Below, piece after piece: positions 1 to 5,770 of a stretch of DNA of 8,679 bases (position 1 is the stretch's first letter; every line of letters starts with the position of its first letter). Made by a program: the position numbers and the translations under genes. Source of the DNA: AVCC01 sp039920865 (GTDB lineage: Bacteria; Pseudomonadota; Gammaproteobacteria; Burkholderiales; Burkholderiaceae_D); assembly GCA_039920865.1 (NCBI GenBank), contig JBDSCZ010000071.1:1-8679 (forward strand), read 5' to 3'. The notes beneath the pieces were generated by a model. The model was given only the letters and a program-made list of their open reading frames with translations. It did not search any database and had not been told where the DNA came from.

Positions 1-43
1 ATCCATCGATACGCCCTGCGGGTTACTCAGGACGAACGGAATC
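1..43. repeat. Fragment of a dispersed intergenic repeat
   Basis: The first 43 bases contain CGATACGCCCTGCGGG followed by TACTCAGGACGAACGG. This resembles, from memory, an intergenic repeat common in proteobacterial genomes, of the form 'cgatacgcc...ggctactcaggacgaacgg'. It is probably cut by the window edge. No reading frame in bases 1-108 looks like a gene. The segment lies downstream of the minus-strand ppnN stop and is non-coding. The family assignment is recall, not a database result. Confidence 0.45.
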
Positions 44-108
44 CGTGGTAGGCGACGATTTCAACAGTTAACTACGACATAGCCTAAATCCATGATTTTT
101 AGCGAGGG

Positions 109-1479
109 CTACTGCACAATCTTGTAACAAGGAATATATTTCTTGCCGGGTAATTTCATCCGGTGCTGTTCGACGAAGGATGCCAGCAGCGCATCCATCG
201 ACGCCATGATGGCTGCGTCACCGCGGATTTCGAAGCGGCCATGACGTTCGATGGTGCGGATGCCCTCGTCCTTGACGTTGCCGGCCACGATGCCGGAGAA
301 TGCGCGTCGCAGGTTGGCCGCCAGCAGGTGGCTGGGCTGGTTCTTGTGCAACTCCAGGCCGCGCATCGCATCGTGGGTCGGAATAAACGGCCGCTGGAAT
401 TCGGCATCGATTTTCAAAAGCCAGTTGAAATAATAGGCATCGCCTCTGTCCTTGCGGAATTCGCGCACCAGCTTGATGCCTGCCAGCATTTCCTGCGCCA
501 CGCCGACCGGATCGTCGATCATGATTTTGTAGCGTTGCTGCGCCGCGCTGCCCAGTGTGTCGCCGATGAACTGGTCGATCTGGCGGAAATAATCCGCCGA
601 TTTCGCCGGTCCGGTAAAAATCAGCGGAAACGGAAGGGCTGCATTGTCGGGATGCAGCAGGATGCCCAGGATGTACAGGATTTCTTCCGCGGTACCGGCG
701 CCGCCGGGAAATACCACGATGCCATGTCCGGCACGCACAAAGGCTTCCAGCCGTTTCTCGATGTCCGGCATGATGACCAGGTCGTTGACGATCGGGTTCG
801 GGGCTTCGGCAGCGATGATGCCGGGTTCGGAAATGCCGATGTAGCGGCCGCCGTGGATGCGTTGCTTGGAGTGGCCGATGGTGGCGCCCTTCATCGGTCC
901 TTTCATTGCGCCGGGACCGCAGCCGGTACAGATGTCGAGATGGCGCAAGCCCAGCTGATAACCGACTTTTTTGGTGTAATCGTATTCTTCGTGGCTGATC
1001 GAATGGCCGCCCCAGCACACCACCAGTTGCGGGTTGATTAACGGGTGCAGGATGTTGGCATTGCGCAATACGTGAAAGACCGCGTCAGTGACGCCGTCCG
1101 GACTGTTCAAGTCGAATTGCGGGTTGTCATGGATTTCGTCGTTCACATAAATGACGTCGCGCAGAACCGCAAACAAGTGGTCGTGGATGCCCTTGATCAT
1201 TTTGCCATCGACAAAGGCCACTCCAGGCGCATTCATGACGTTCAGTTTGATGCCGCGTTCGCGCTGGATGATGTTGATGTCGAAGGATTTGTAGCGTTCC
1301 AGCAGTTCCTTGCCGTCATCGACGTCGCTGCCGCAGTTGAGTACCGCCAGCGAACAGTTGCGAAACAGCGTGTACAGACCGCCGTGACTGGTGTCTAACA
1401 GTTTGCCGACTTCCGCCTTGGACAGCACTTCCAGGCGACCTTCCGGTGAAATTTGGGTATTGACGACTTCGTATTTCAT
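109..1479 (-). CDS. ppnN: Pyrimidine/purine nucleotide 5'-monophosphate nucleosidase PpnN (YgdH, LOG family)
   Basis: This cytosolic enzyme hydrolyses the N-glycosidic bond of purine and pyrimidine nucleoside monophosphates, releasing free base and ribose 5-phosphate. In E. coli it is controlled by (p)ppGpp and contributes to nucleotide balance under stress. The 456-residue product matches the family length (E. coli about 454). The N-terminal regulatory region covers roughly residues 1-140. The Rossmann-like LOG core follows, with CWGGHS (155-160), TGCGPGAMKGP (185-195) and the diagnostic PGGAGTAEE (258-266). A C-terminal PpnN-specific domain follows. The ATG at 1477-1479 is preceded by AGGA at 1492-1495 (minus strand), a rather long spacing of 12 nt, but the N-terminus MKYEVVNTQISPEGRLEVLS is family-like. 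The gene is divergent from the SpeE-like gene and stands alone. Identification is by motif and length, and is very secure. Confidence 0.95.
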   Translation of the reverse strand: MKYEVVNTQISPEGRLEVLSKAEVGKLLDTSHGGLYTLFRNCSLAVLNCGSDVDDGKELLERYKSFDINIIQRERGIKLNVMNAPGVAFVDGKMIKGIHDHLFAVLRDVIYVNDEIHDNPQFDLNSPDGVTDAVFHVLRNANILHPLINPQLVVCWGGHSISHEEYDYTKKVGYQLGLRHLDICTGCGPGAMKGPMKGATIGHSKQRIHGGRYIGISEPGIIAAEAPNPIVNDLVIMPDIEKRLEAFVRAGHGIVVFPGGAGTAEEILYILGILLHPDNAALPFPLIFTGPAKSADYFRQIDQFIGDTLGSAAQQRYKIMIDDPVGVAQEMLAGIKLVREFRKDRGDAYYFNWLLKIDAEFQRPFIPTHDAMRGLELHKNQPSHLLAANLRRAFSGIVAGNVKDEGIRTIERHGRFEIRGDAAIMASMDALLASFVEQHRMKLPGKKYIPCYKIVQ

Positions 1480-1749
1480 AAACGTATGAATTCCTGATGT
1501 GAAATGTGTGTTGCAAACAGGTAGTGAAACAAATTTTACTCTACTGATACAACGGCGATGCGTCTTGTTTTGTCATCGTATCGCCGCCTTTTTCTTGCCT
1601 CGCAGGAGCGTTTTGGCGCACCATTGCGAACCAGGGACGGCCATGGCCTCCCTCCCTCTCCCCTTAGCCCCTCTCCCGCGAGCGGGAGAGGGGAGCGAAG
1701 CGCGTCGCTTTGCGACTTTCACGTTAATCACCTGCCAGCAGAATCCCCG
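1480..1749. other. Divergent intergenic region between ppnN and the SpeE-like gene
   Basis: This 270-base gap must hold the promoters of both divergent genes, but I see no convincing -35/-10 pair. It contains an inverted repeat CGGCGAT (1553-1559) / ATCGCCG (1580-1586) followed by a short T run, and the GC-rich palindrome annotated separately. An open frame upstream of 1750 runs through the palindrome; its residues are low-complexity and are not taken as protein. Confidence 0.6.
1651..1716. repeat. GC-rich palindromic repeat, copy 1
   Basis: The core at 1668-1693 is a perfect palindrome: two 12-base arms, CCCCTCTCCCGC and GCGGGAGAGGGG, around GA. It is preceded by a CCCTCTCCCC half-motif (1654-1663) and followed by a smaller inverted repeat, GCGAAGCG / CGCTTTGC, at about 1695-1715. 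A related element in the same orientation lies at 4998-5094. It resembles the CTCTCCCGC-type palindromes scattered between genes in many proteobacteria (recalled, not searched). It sits just upstream of the SpeE-like start and could fold in that leader. Confidence 0.8.
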
Positions 1750-2541
1750 ATGCCCAAGCCATTCAAGACCCACTTTGACGATTTTCTAGACTTGCTGGAA
1801 GGGGCAGGCGGCAAGCCTTTCGTTCAGCGTCGGGGCGACCTGTTGTCCCTGCATTTTAACGGGGTCGCGATCCAGAGTGAAATGCGGCTTTCTGCGCCGG
1901 ATCAATTGATGTTTAGTTACACCCGCGCAATGATGGGTTTTTTGTTGTTCCAGCAAGCCCCCAAGCATCTGCTAATGGTCGGACTGGGTGGCGGCTCCAT
2001 CGTCAAGTTCTGTTATCGCCATTTGCCGGACACCCGCATTACTGTGCTGGAACTCGACGCCGACGTGATCGCGCTGCGCGATCAATTCATGATTCCGCCC
2101 GACGATGATCGCTTGCAGATCATTCATGCCGATGCTGCCGTATTTTTGGAGGATGCGCAGCAGGATGTCGATGTATTGCTGCTCGACGGCTTCGGCACGG
2201 ATGGCTTGCCGCCAGAGTTATGCTCGGCGGACTTTTATGCGGTCTGCCGGCGCACACTCAATGCGCATGGCGTGTTGGTTGCCAACATCATCGACCGTGA
2301 TCCCCAGTTGCCATTCTGCATGCAAACCCTGCATGCAGAATTTGATCGGCGGGTGTGCTGGTGCCGTGCCGAAGGGGGCGGCAACCGGATCGTGTTTGCC
2401 ATCAACCCTGATAGCGATGGCAATAATGAATGCCATCATGAATTTTGGCCGCAGCTATTGCAAAGAGCGCAGGCCAGCAGCTTGCGCAGCCAGCTAAAAT
2501 TGCCGGAACTGGTTGAACGGCTGCGCAGTCGCCGCACTTAA
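1750..2541 (+). CDS. Spermidine-synthase-like (SpeE-fold) protein
   Basis: The 263-residue protein belongs to the polyamine aminopropyltransferase / class I methyltransferase superfamily. The nucleotide-binding loop is MVGLGGGSIVKF (76-87), followed by the acidic strand end VLELDADV (99-106). LQIIHADAAVFL (122-133) corresponds to the third acidic motif, and VDVLLLDGFGTDGLPP (140-155) to the catalytic strand and gate region. True SpeE enzymes usually carry a GGGDGG-type loop and a longer N-terminal beta-hairpin domain. Here the loop is GLGGGS, so substrate and reaction are uncertain; it may be a divergent polyamine enzyme or another SAM-dependent transferase. I chose the ATG at 1750 because the upstream frame is made of the GC-rich repeat and lacks family similarity. 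No strong ribosome-binding site precedes it. The gene is monocistronic, followed by a 559-base gap. Family certain, function not. Confidence 0.82.
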   Translation: MPKPFKTHFDDFLDLLEGAGGKPFVQRRGDLLSLHFNGVAIQSEMRLSAPDQLMFSYTRAMMGFLLFQQAPKHLLMVGLGGGSIVKFCYRHLPDTRITVLELDADVIALRDQFMIPPDDDRLQIIHADAAVFLEDAQQDVDVLLLDGFGTDGLPPELCSADFYAVCRRTLNAHGVLVANIIDRDPQLPFCMQTLHAEFDRRVCWCRAEGGGNRIVFAINPDSDGNNECHHEFWPQLLQRAQASSLRSQLKLPELVERLRSRRT

Positions 2542-2610
2542 CGTTCCGATTGATTTCCATGAGGCAATTTTATCTGATTTTTAGCTGGAAATTCTGCTTG
2601 CGCAAAACAC

Positions 2611-2619
2611 TTATGCACA
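2611..2619 (+). promoter_or_regulatory. DnaA box (TTATGCACA)
   Basis: TTATGCACA is an exact match to the DnaA-box consensus TTATNCACA. It lies on the left side of the AT-rich block, on the opposite side from the three-box cluster. Confidence 0.6.
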
Positions 2620-2630
2620 AACAATGCAAG

Positions 2631-2730
2631 GATAAAAAATATTTAATTATTTTTTATGTGATCCAATCGTATTTTGCAAGTTATTGATTTTAAACGAATT
2701 ATTTATTGCAATCGGATTGAGCATTTTATT
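2631..2730. other. AT-rich tract, candidate DNA unwinding element
   Basis: Only about 21 of 100 bases are G or C, against a GC-rich background in the flanking genes. It includes the inverted repeat ATAAAAAATA (2632-2641) / TATTTTTTAT (2648-2657). Its place between DnaA boxes is what an unwinding region would show. An alternative is simply an AT-rich intergenic spacer. Confidence 0.5.
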
Positions 2731-2773
2731 GAAACCCACGTCTTTGCTTGCGTCGCAGCCTGTCAAGTGGGCG

Positions 2774-2808
2774 TTATCCACAAAGTTATCCACAGATGTT
2801 GTGGATAG
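2774..2808. promoter_or_regulatory. Cluster of three DnaA boxes
   Basis: Two perfect TTATCCACA boxes on the plus strand (2774-2782 and 2786-2794) are separated by 3 bases. After 5 bases comes a third on the minus strand (2800-2808), which reads CTATCCACA and has one mismatch to TTATCCACA. Boxes 2 and 3 form an inverted pair. Such density in 35 bases is very unlikely by chance and implies DnaA binding. The role could be a replication origin, a DnaA titration or reactivation locus, or DnaA control of a nearby promoter. Confidence 0.75.
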
Positions 2809-2954
2809 TTTAAAAAGTCCTTATGAAACCGCTAGTTAGCGTGTTTTATGATGCATTACATTAACTTTATGCTGCACTGTTTTATGTTTGACCTGATTTT
2901 CCCTCACTTGACTTCTTGCGTTTGACTTCGGGGTCGTTGCCGGTCATGGGTAGT

Positions 2955-2976
2955 GCGATGAGGTCGTCCTCATTGC
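2955..2976. other. Compact hairpin upstream of the CYTH-CHAD gene
   Basis: GCGATGAGG and CCTCATTGC pair over 9 bases (one G-T wobble) around a TCGT loop. No T run follows on either strand, so it is not a standard terminator. It could be an operator or a leader hairpin. Confidence 0.35.
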
Positions 2977-3100
2977 GTTGCTAGAAAATGCAATTTGATA
3001 CAGTGGTCATTGCTCTGTGGTGCTTGTTGATGCGCAGCAGGGCAGGATGTATCGGGTGTGCTATTTTGAAATTCACGCATCAATTTCCGGATATTCTCGT

Positions 3101-4642
3101 ATGGAAACCGAACTGAAATTATTGCTGGACCCAGCCGATGTAGCGGTTTTTCGCCGCCACCCGCTGTTGCGCCGGCATGCGCTTGCCAAGCCAGCCACGC
3201 AACAGCTTACCAGCATCTATTTCGACACGCCGGACGGCTACTTCAGACGGCACGATGCCGGCCTGCGGGTGCGCTTGGTGGCGGGGCAGTGGATCCAGAC
3301 GCTCAAGGCGGACGGGCAGGTCGCGGCCGGCCTGCACCAGCGCCAGGAATGGGAATCTCCGGTGGCCGACGCATTGCCCGATCTGGCGGCGCTGGCAGAT
3401 CTGGTCGGCACCCACAGCAAATGGAGCCGCAGGCTGCAGAAAGCTGGCCTGAGTGCGCAATTGGCGCCGATTTTCACTACCCGATTCAAGCGCACGCTGT
3501 GGCAATTGCGGCTGGATAATGGAGCAGAAGTCGAGCTGGTACTCGATCAGGGTGCGGTAGAACATGCAGCAACACGGCTGCCGATCAGCGAGATCGAACT
3601 GGAGCTCAAATCCGGCGAGCCGGCCGGACTGTTCGAATTCGCGTTGCAACTGCAAAAAACCGTACCGCTGCGCATCGGCAATATCAGCAAGGCCGAGCGC
3701 GGTTATGGGTTGCTGACGCCGTCGCCGATGCCGATCGAGCCGATCATGGCAGAACGGCTGATGCTTGCCCCCGCCTTGAACATCGAGCAGGGTTTGCAAG
3801 CGATAGCCGGTAACTGCCTGGCGCAGATCCATGGCAATGAAGACGGTGTCATGCACGGCAGCGATCCGGAAAGCGTGCATCAGATGCGCGTCGGGCTGCG
3901 CCGGCTGGGTTGCGCATTTGGGTTGTTCACACAGCTTGCCCCTTGTCCTGCGGCGCTGCAGGCTGAACTCAAATGGCTGTTGGGGACGCTGGGTGCGGCG
4001 CGCGACTGGGAAGTTTTTTCCGGCACGCTAAATGCTCTGGAGCTGGCGAACCCGGTGTCGGCGCAATGGGAGGCGCTGCAGCAGGCTGCGCAAAAGCTGG
4101 CGCACAAGCACCGGCATCAAGCCGGGCTGGCGCTGGGTTCGGTGCGTTATGCGGCTTTTTTGCTGGCCTTAGGGCGTTGGCTGCACAGCGCGCCATTGGC
4201 GCAGGGCGACCCGAGCTGGACTGCGCCGTTGGCCGGCTTTGCCGAAAGTACGCTGCAGCAATGCCACCGCAGACTTAAAAAACGTAGCAAGCGGCTGCGG
4301 CGACAAGAAAGCAGGGATAAGCAGCCGCAGGCACGCCATCAGGTGCGTATTGCAGCCAAGAAATTACGTTATCCCAGCGAGTTTTTTCAGTCGCTGTATC
4401 GACCCGGCCAGATGCGCGCGTATCTCAAGGCCTTGTCCGGCTTGCAGGACAGCTTGGGCCGGCTCAATGATGTCGCGGTAGCCGGTCGCCTGTTGGGCGA
4501 ACTGGTGCATGATCACCCCGAGCTGGCCTATAGCGCAGGACTGGTGCAGGGTTATCTTGCAGCCGGCGCCGAGAAATCGATCCGGATATTGGGTCGGCGC
4601 GGGCGGAAGTCCATGCCGGCCAAAATACCTGCCTTGAAATGA
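3101..4642 (+). CDS. CYTH-CHAD domain protein, inorganic triphosphatase-like
   Basis: The 513-residue protein has two domains. The N-terminal CYTH domain (about 1-205) forms the triphosphate tunnel: the ExExK signature is at E2-T-E-L-K6, followed by IYFDTPDGYF (39-48), LRVR (55-58), QTLK (66-69), RQEWE (81-85), FKR (129-131), ELVLDQG (145-151), EIELELKSG (164-172) and SKAERGYG (196-203). The C-terminal CHAD helical domain (about 225-500) shows SVHQMRVGLRRL (258-269), RDWEVF (301-306) and RHQVRIAAKKLRYPSEFF (412-429), with the conserved His and basic residues that bind polyphosphate. E. coli YgiF, of similar layout, hydrolyses inorganic triphosphate; that or polyphosphate binding is the likely role. 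I chose the ATG at 3101 because ExExK must lie at the extreme N-terminus; an in-frame ATG at 3017 adds 28 residues of no family character. The ribosome-binding site is weak (GGA at 3089-3091). A repeat palindrome starts 22 bases after the stop. Confidence 0.9.
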   Translation: METELKLLLDPADVAVFRRHPLLRRHALAKPATQQLTSIYFDTPDGYFRRHDAGLRVRLVAGQWIQTLKADGQVAAGLHQRQEWESPVADALPDLAALADLVGTHSKWSRRLQKAGLSAQLAPIFTTRFKRTLWQLRLDNGAEVELVLDQGAVEHAATRLPISEIELELKSGEPAGLFEFALQLQKTVPLRIGNISKAERGYGLLTPSPMPIEPIMAERLMLAPALNIEQGLQAIAGNCLAQIHGNEDGVMHGSDPESVHQMRVGLRRLGCAFGLFTQLAPCPAALQAELKWLLGTLGAARDWEVFSGTLNALELANPVSAQWEALQQAAQKLAHKHRHQAGLALGSVRYAAFLLALGRWLHSAPLAQGDPSWTAPLAGFAESTLQQCHRRLKKRSKRLRRQESRDKQPQARHQVRIAAKKLRYPSEFFQSLYRPGQMRAYLKALSGLQDSLGRLNDVAVAGRLLGELVHDHPELAYSAGLVQGYLAAGAEKSIRILGRRGRKSMPAKIPALK

Positions 4643-4664
4643 CCTTGTTTTACTAAAAAATCAT

Positions 4665-4724
4665 GGAGTATCATAATTTTCATGGCATTTTTCGCATATA
4701 TTGATTGCGGTTGAAAATATACTC
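4665..4724 (+). repeat. GGAGTAT repeat unit, copy R1
   Basis: This is a 60-base unit beginning GGAGTATCATAATTTTC and ending AAATATACTC. It matches the reverse complement of 7087-7147 at about 52 of 61 aligned positions by hand. It is itself partly palindromic: GAGTAT ... ATTTTCA pairs with TGAAAAT ... ATACTC, with a 4-base bulge. It begins 22 bases after the CYTH-CHAD stop. The family is not recognised. Confidence 0.8.
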
Positions 4725-4778
4725 ATATTGCTATTGGTGGCGCTGTTGGGCTTCGCTGCGCTTAGCGCCAACCTACAT
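4725..4778. repeat. Centre of the 174-bp palindrome with a TTGGGCTTCGCTGCGCT motif
   Basis: This spacer between R1 and R2 holds the inverted pair TGGCGCT (4738-4744) / AGCGCCA (4764-4770) around GTTGGGCTTCGCTGCGCTT, then CCAACCTAC. The motif resembles an intergenic repeat that I recall as common in beta- and gammaproteobacteria (GTTGGGCTTCGCTGCGCT...CCAACCTAC). It forms the tip of the large hairpin. Confidence 0.6.
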
Positions 4779-4838
4779 AGTATTTTTACACTCCGCATGT
4801 TCTGTATGCGAAAAATGGCATGCTATTTGGCATACTCC
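4779..4838 (-). repeat. GGAGTAT repeat unit, copy R2 (inverted)
   Basis: The reverse complement starts GGAGTATGCC and aligns to R1 at roughly 42 of 60 positions. The best block is 4805-4822, which matches the reverse complement of 4681-4698 at 17 of 18 bases. With R1 it makes a 174-bp palindrome (4665-4838) with perfect 7-base ends GGAGTAT/ATACTCC. No target-site duplication is obvious outside it. Confidence 0.7.
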
Positions 4839-4840
4839 TG

Positions 4841-4859
4841 TTTTTCGTGAATTTCATGG
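4841..4859 (+). repeat. TTTTTCGTG repeat, copy 1 (degenerate)
   Basis: TTTTTCGTGAATTTCATGG matches the corresponding bases of the copy at 5152-5171 (extended one base left) at 16 of 19. It starts two bases after the end of repeat unit R2. Confidence 0.5.
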
Positions 4860-4917
4860 CTTGCGTTGTTATCTTTTTCCACGCATACACATGTGCATTA
4901 TCTTCACTGACGCACAT

Positions 4918-4937
4918 GTCCACGAAAGACACGAACC
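4918..4937 (-). repeat. TTTTTCGTG repeat, copy 2 (inverted)
   Basis: GTCCACGAAAGACACGAACC is the reverse complement of the 5152-5171 copy at 16 of 20 bases. The two copies flank the GC-rich palindromes as imperfect inverted repeats about 250 bases apart. Sequences of this CCACGAAAGACACGAA type recur between genes in many bacteria (recalled). Confidence 0.55.
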
Positions 4938-4997
4938 AAGGCCTCAGTCGGACGATTTTGTTTCTGCTTAATCTGTCAGTTAACGTCTATTTGAAGT

Positions 4998-5094
4998 CCC
5001 TCTCCCCAGCCCTTGTATGCTCTCCCGCAAGCGGGAGAGGGGGCTTTTCTCCTCTCTCCCACGGGTGGGAGAGAGGCCGGGAGAGAGGGCGATC
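4998..5094. repeat. GC-rich palindromic repeat, copy 2 (double hairpin)
   Basis: The first hairpin pairs CTCTCCCGC (5020-5028) with GCGGGAGAG (5031-5039) around AA. The second pairs CCTCTCTCCCAC (5051-5062) with GTGGGAGAGAGG (5065-5076) around GG, a perfect 12-base stem. A leading CCCTCTCCCC half-motif (4998-5007) and a trailing GGGAGAGAGGGCGATCG complete it. The first half matches copy 1 at 1651-1693 in the same orientation. Confidence 0.8.
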
Positions 5095-5151
5095 GCTATA
5101 CCGAGAAGTTTGTACAACATAGTAGGCAGGGGTACTCCGAAGGCATATATT

Positions 5152-5171
5152 TTTTCGTGCTTTTCGTGGAC
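5152..5171 (+). repeat. TTTTTCGTG repeat, copy 3
   Basis: TTTTCGTGCTTTTCGTGGAC is the best-preserved copy of the group, in inverted orientation to 4918-4937 and in the same orientation as 4841-4859. It ends 80 bases before the trxC start. Confidence 0.55.
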
Positions 5172-5240
5172 CTGTTTTACCATAATGAAATTACGTAGCA
5201 TCAGATCTTCAGCAATTGTTTCATCCACTTGATTCAGCCG

Positions 5241-5249
5241 AAAGGAAGG
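5241..5249 (+). promoter_or_regulatory. Ribosome-binding site of trxC
   Basis: AAAGGAAGG ends two bases before the ATG at 5252; counting from AAAGGA the spacing is 5 bases. It is the strongest Shine-Dalgarno match seen in the window and decides the start in favour of 5252 over an in-frame ATG at 5216. Confidence 0.7.
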
Positions 5250-5251
5250 CC

Positions 5252-5686
5252 ATGCCAGATTCGCTGCATATCGTCTGCCCGCATTGCGATGCGGTCAATC
5301 GCGTCCCGGCCGCGAGGCTCAACGCGCAACCCACCTGCGGCTCGTGCCAAAAACCCTTGTTCACCGCGCAGCCGGTGGAACTCGATAGTGCCCGTTTCGT
5401 GCGGCACATCACGCGCAACCAGATTCCGGTGCTGGTCGATTTCTGGGCGCCGTGGTGCGGCCCGTGTCGCATGATGGCGCCGGCCTACGCGCAGGCGGCG
5501 CAGCGCCTGGAACCGGCGATCCGTCTGGTCAAACTCGATACCGAACAGGCGCAGCAACTGGCGGCGCAGCATGCGATTCGCAGCATCCCGACCCTGGCGC
5601 TGTTCAAGGACGGGCGTGAAGTGGCGCGCCAAGCCGGCGCGATGGATGCGGCCGGCATCGTGGCGTGGGCGCAAGCGCATGCATGA
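5252..5686 (+). CDS. trxC: Thioredoxin 2 (TrxC), zinc-binding thioredoxin
   Basis: This cytosolic dithiol-disulfide reductase is typically kept reduced by thioredoxin reductase and in E. coli is induced by oxidative stress through OxyR. The 144-residue product (E. coli 139) has the TrxC-specific N-terminal zinc module, with two CxxC pairs: C9-P-H-C12 and C29-G-S-C32. The thioredoxin fold follows, with VDFWAPWCGPC (62-72) holding the redox pair C69/C72. The cis-proline loop is SIPTLALF (111-118, P113), and KDGREV follows. The extra cysteines separate it from TrxA. The start at 5252 is set by a good ribosome-binding site. It lies alone between a repeat-filled gap and a convergent pseudogene. 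No OxyR site is recognisable by eye. Confidence 0.94.
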   Translation: MPDSLHIVCPHCDAVNRVPAARLNAQPTCGSCQKPLFTAQPVELDSARFVRHITRNQIPVLVDFWAPWCGPCRMMAPAYAQAAQRLEPAIRLVKLDTEQAQQLAAQHAIRSIPTLALFKDGREVARQAGAMDAAGIVAWAQAHA

Positions 5687-5770
5687 GATGGCGCGGCAGC
5701 AGCGACCAGGTGGTTGCCGGCAGCTATATCAATCTGCTAATCCGCTGCCGCAGTCACGCGTGCGCCTTCG

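Larger units (their letters stand above)
2542..3100. other. Long intergenic region with origin-like features
   Basis: This 559-base stretch holds no credible gene. Left part: one DnaA box (2611-2619), an AT-rich block (2631-2730, about 21% GC by hand count) with an inverted repeat at 2632-2657, then three clustered DnaA boxes (2774-2808). Right part: TTGACTTC at 2908-2915 and 2922-2929 with a partial TTGACCT at 2888-2894, and a compact hairpin at 2955-2976. The promoter of the CYTH-CHAD gene should lie here, but no consensus pair is clear. Confidence 0.7.
4643..5251. other. Repeat-filled intergenic region
   Basis: This 609-base gap between the CYTH-CHAD gene and trxC has no credible gene. 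In order it holds a 174-bp palindrome (4665-4838), a TTTTTCGTG-type repeat (4841-4859), its inverted relative (4918-4937), a double GC-rich palindrome (4998-5094) and another TTTTTCGTG-type copy (5152-5171). Short open frames crossing it read through these repeats and look spurious. The trxC promoter must be near its right end, but no clear one is visible. Confidence 0.7.

Noticed and set aside
163..1041. Long plus-strand open frame of 292 codons opposite ppnN
   Set aside because: It is the antisense shadow of a gene with clear LOG-family motifs; its own translation shows no family features.
1553..1592. CGGCGAT/ATCGCCG inverted repeat followed by a short T run, as a terminator
   Set aside because: The loop is 20 bases, the T run is short and interrupted, and no plus-strand gene ends upstream; only ppnN antisense would be terminated.
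1558..1749. N-terminal extension of the SpeE-like protein starting at the ATG at 1558
   Set aside because: The extra 64 residues translate the GC-rich palindromic repeat and are low-complexity; the family-like protein begins at 1750.
3017..3100. Upstream ATG for the CYTH-CHAD gene, adding 28 residues
   Set aside because: The CYTH signature ExExK should be at the very N-terminus, which fits the ATG at 3101; the extension has no family character.
4918..5171. CRISPR array or retron from the spaced short repeats
   Set aside because: Copies are in opposite orientations, irregularly spaced and few; no Cas or reverse transcriptase gene is present.
4705..5232. Small plus-strand open frames of 60-100 codons between the CYTH-CHAD gene and trxC
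   Set aside because: They run through several repeats, lack good ribosome-binding sites and read as translated palindromes.
5693..5751. GCGGCAGC/GCTGCCGC inverted repeat after trxC as a bidirectional terminator
   Set aside because: The 8-base arms are 43 bases apart and no T run follows on either side.
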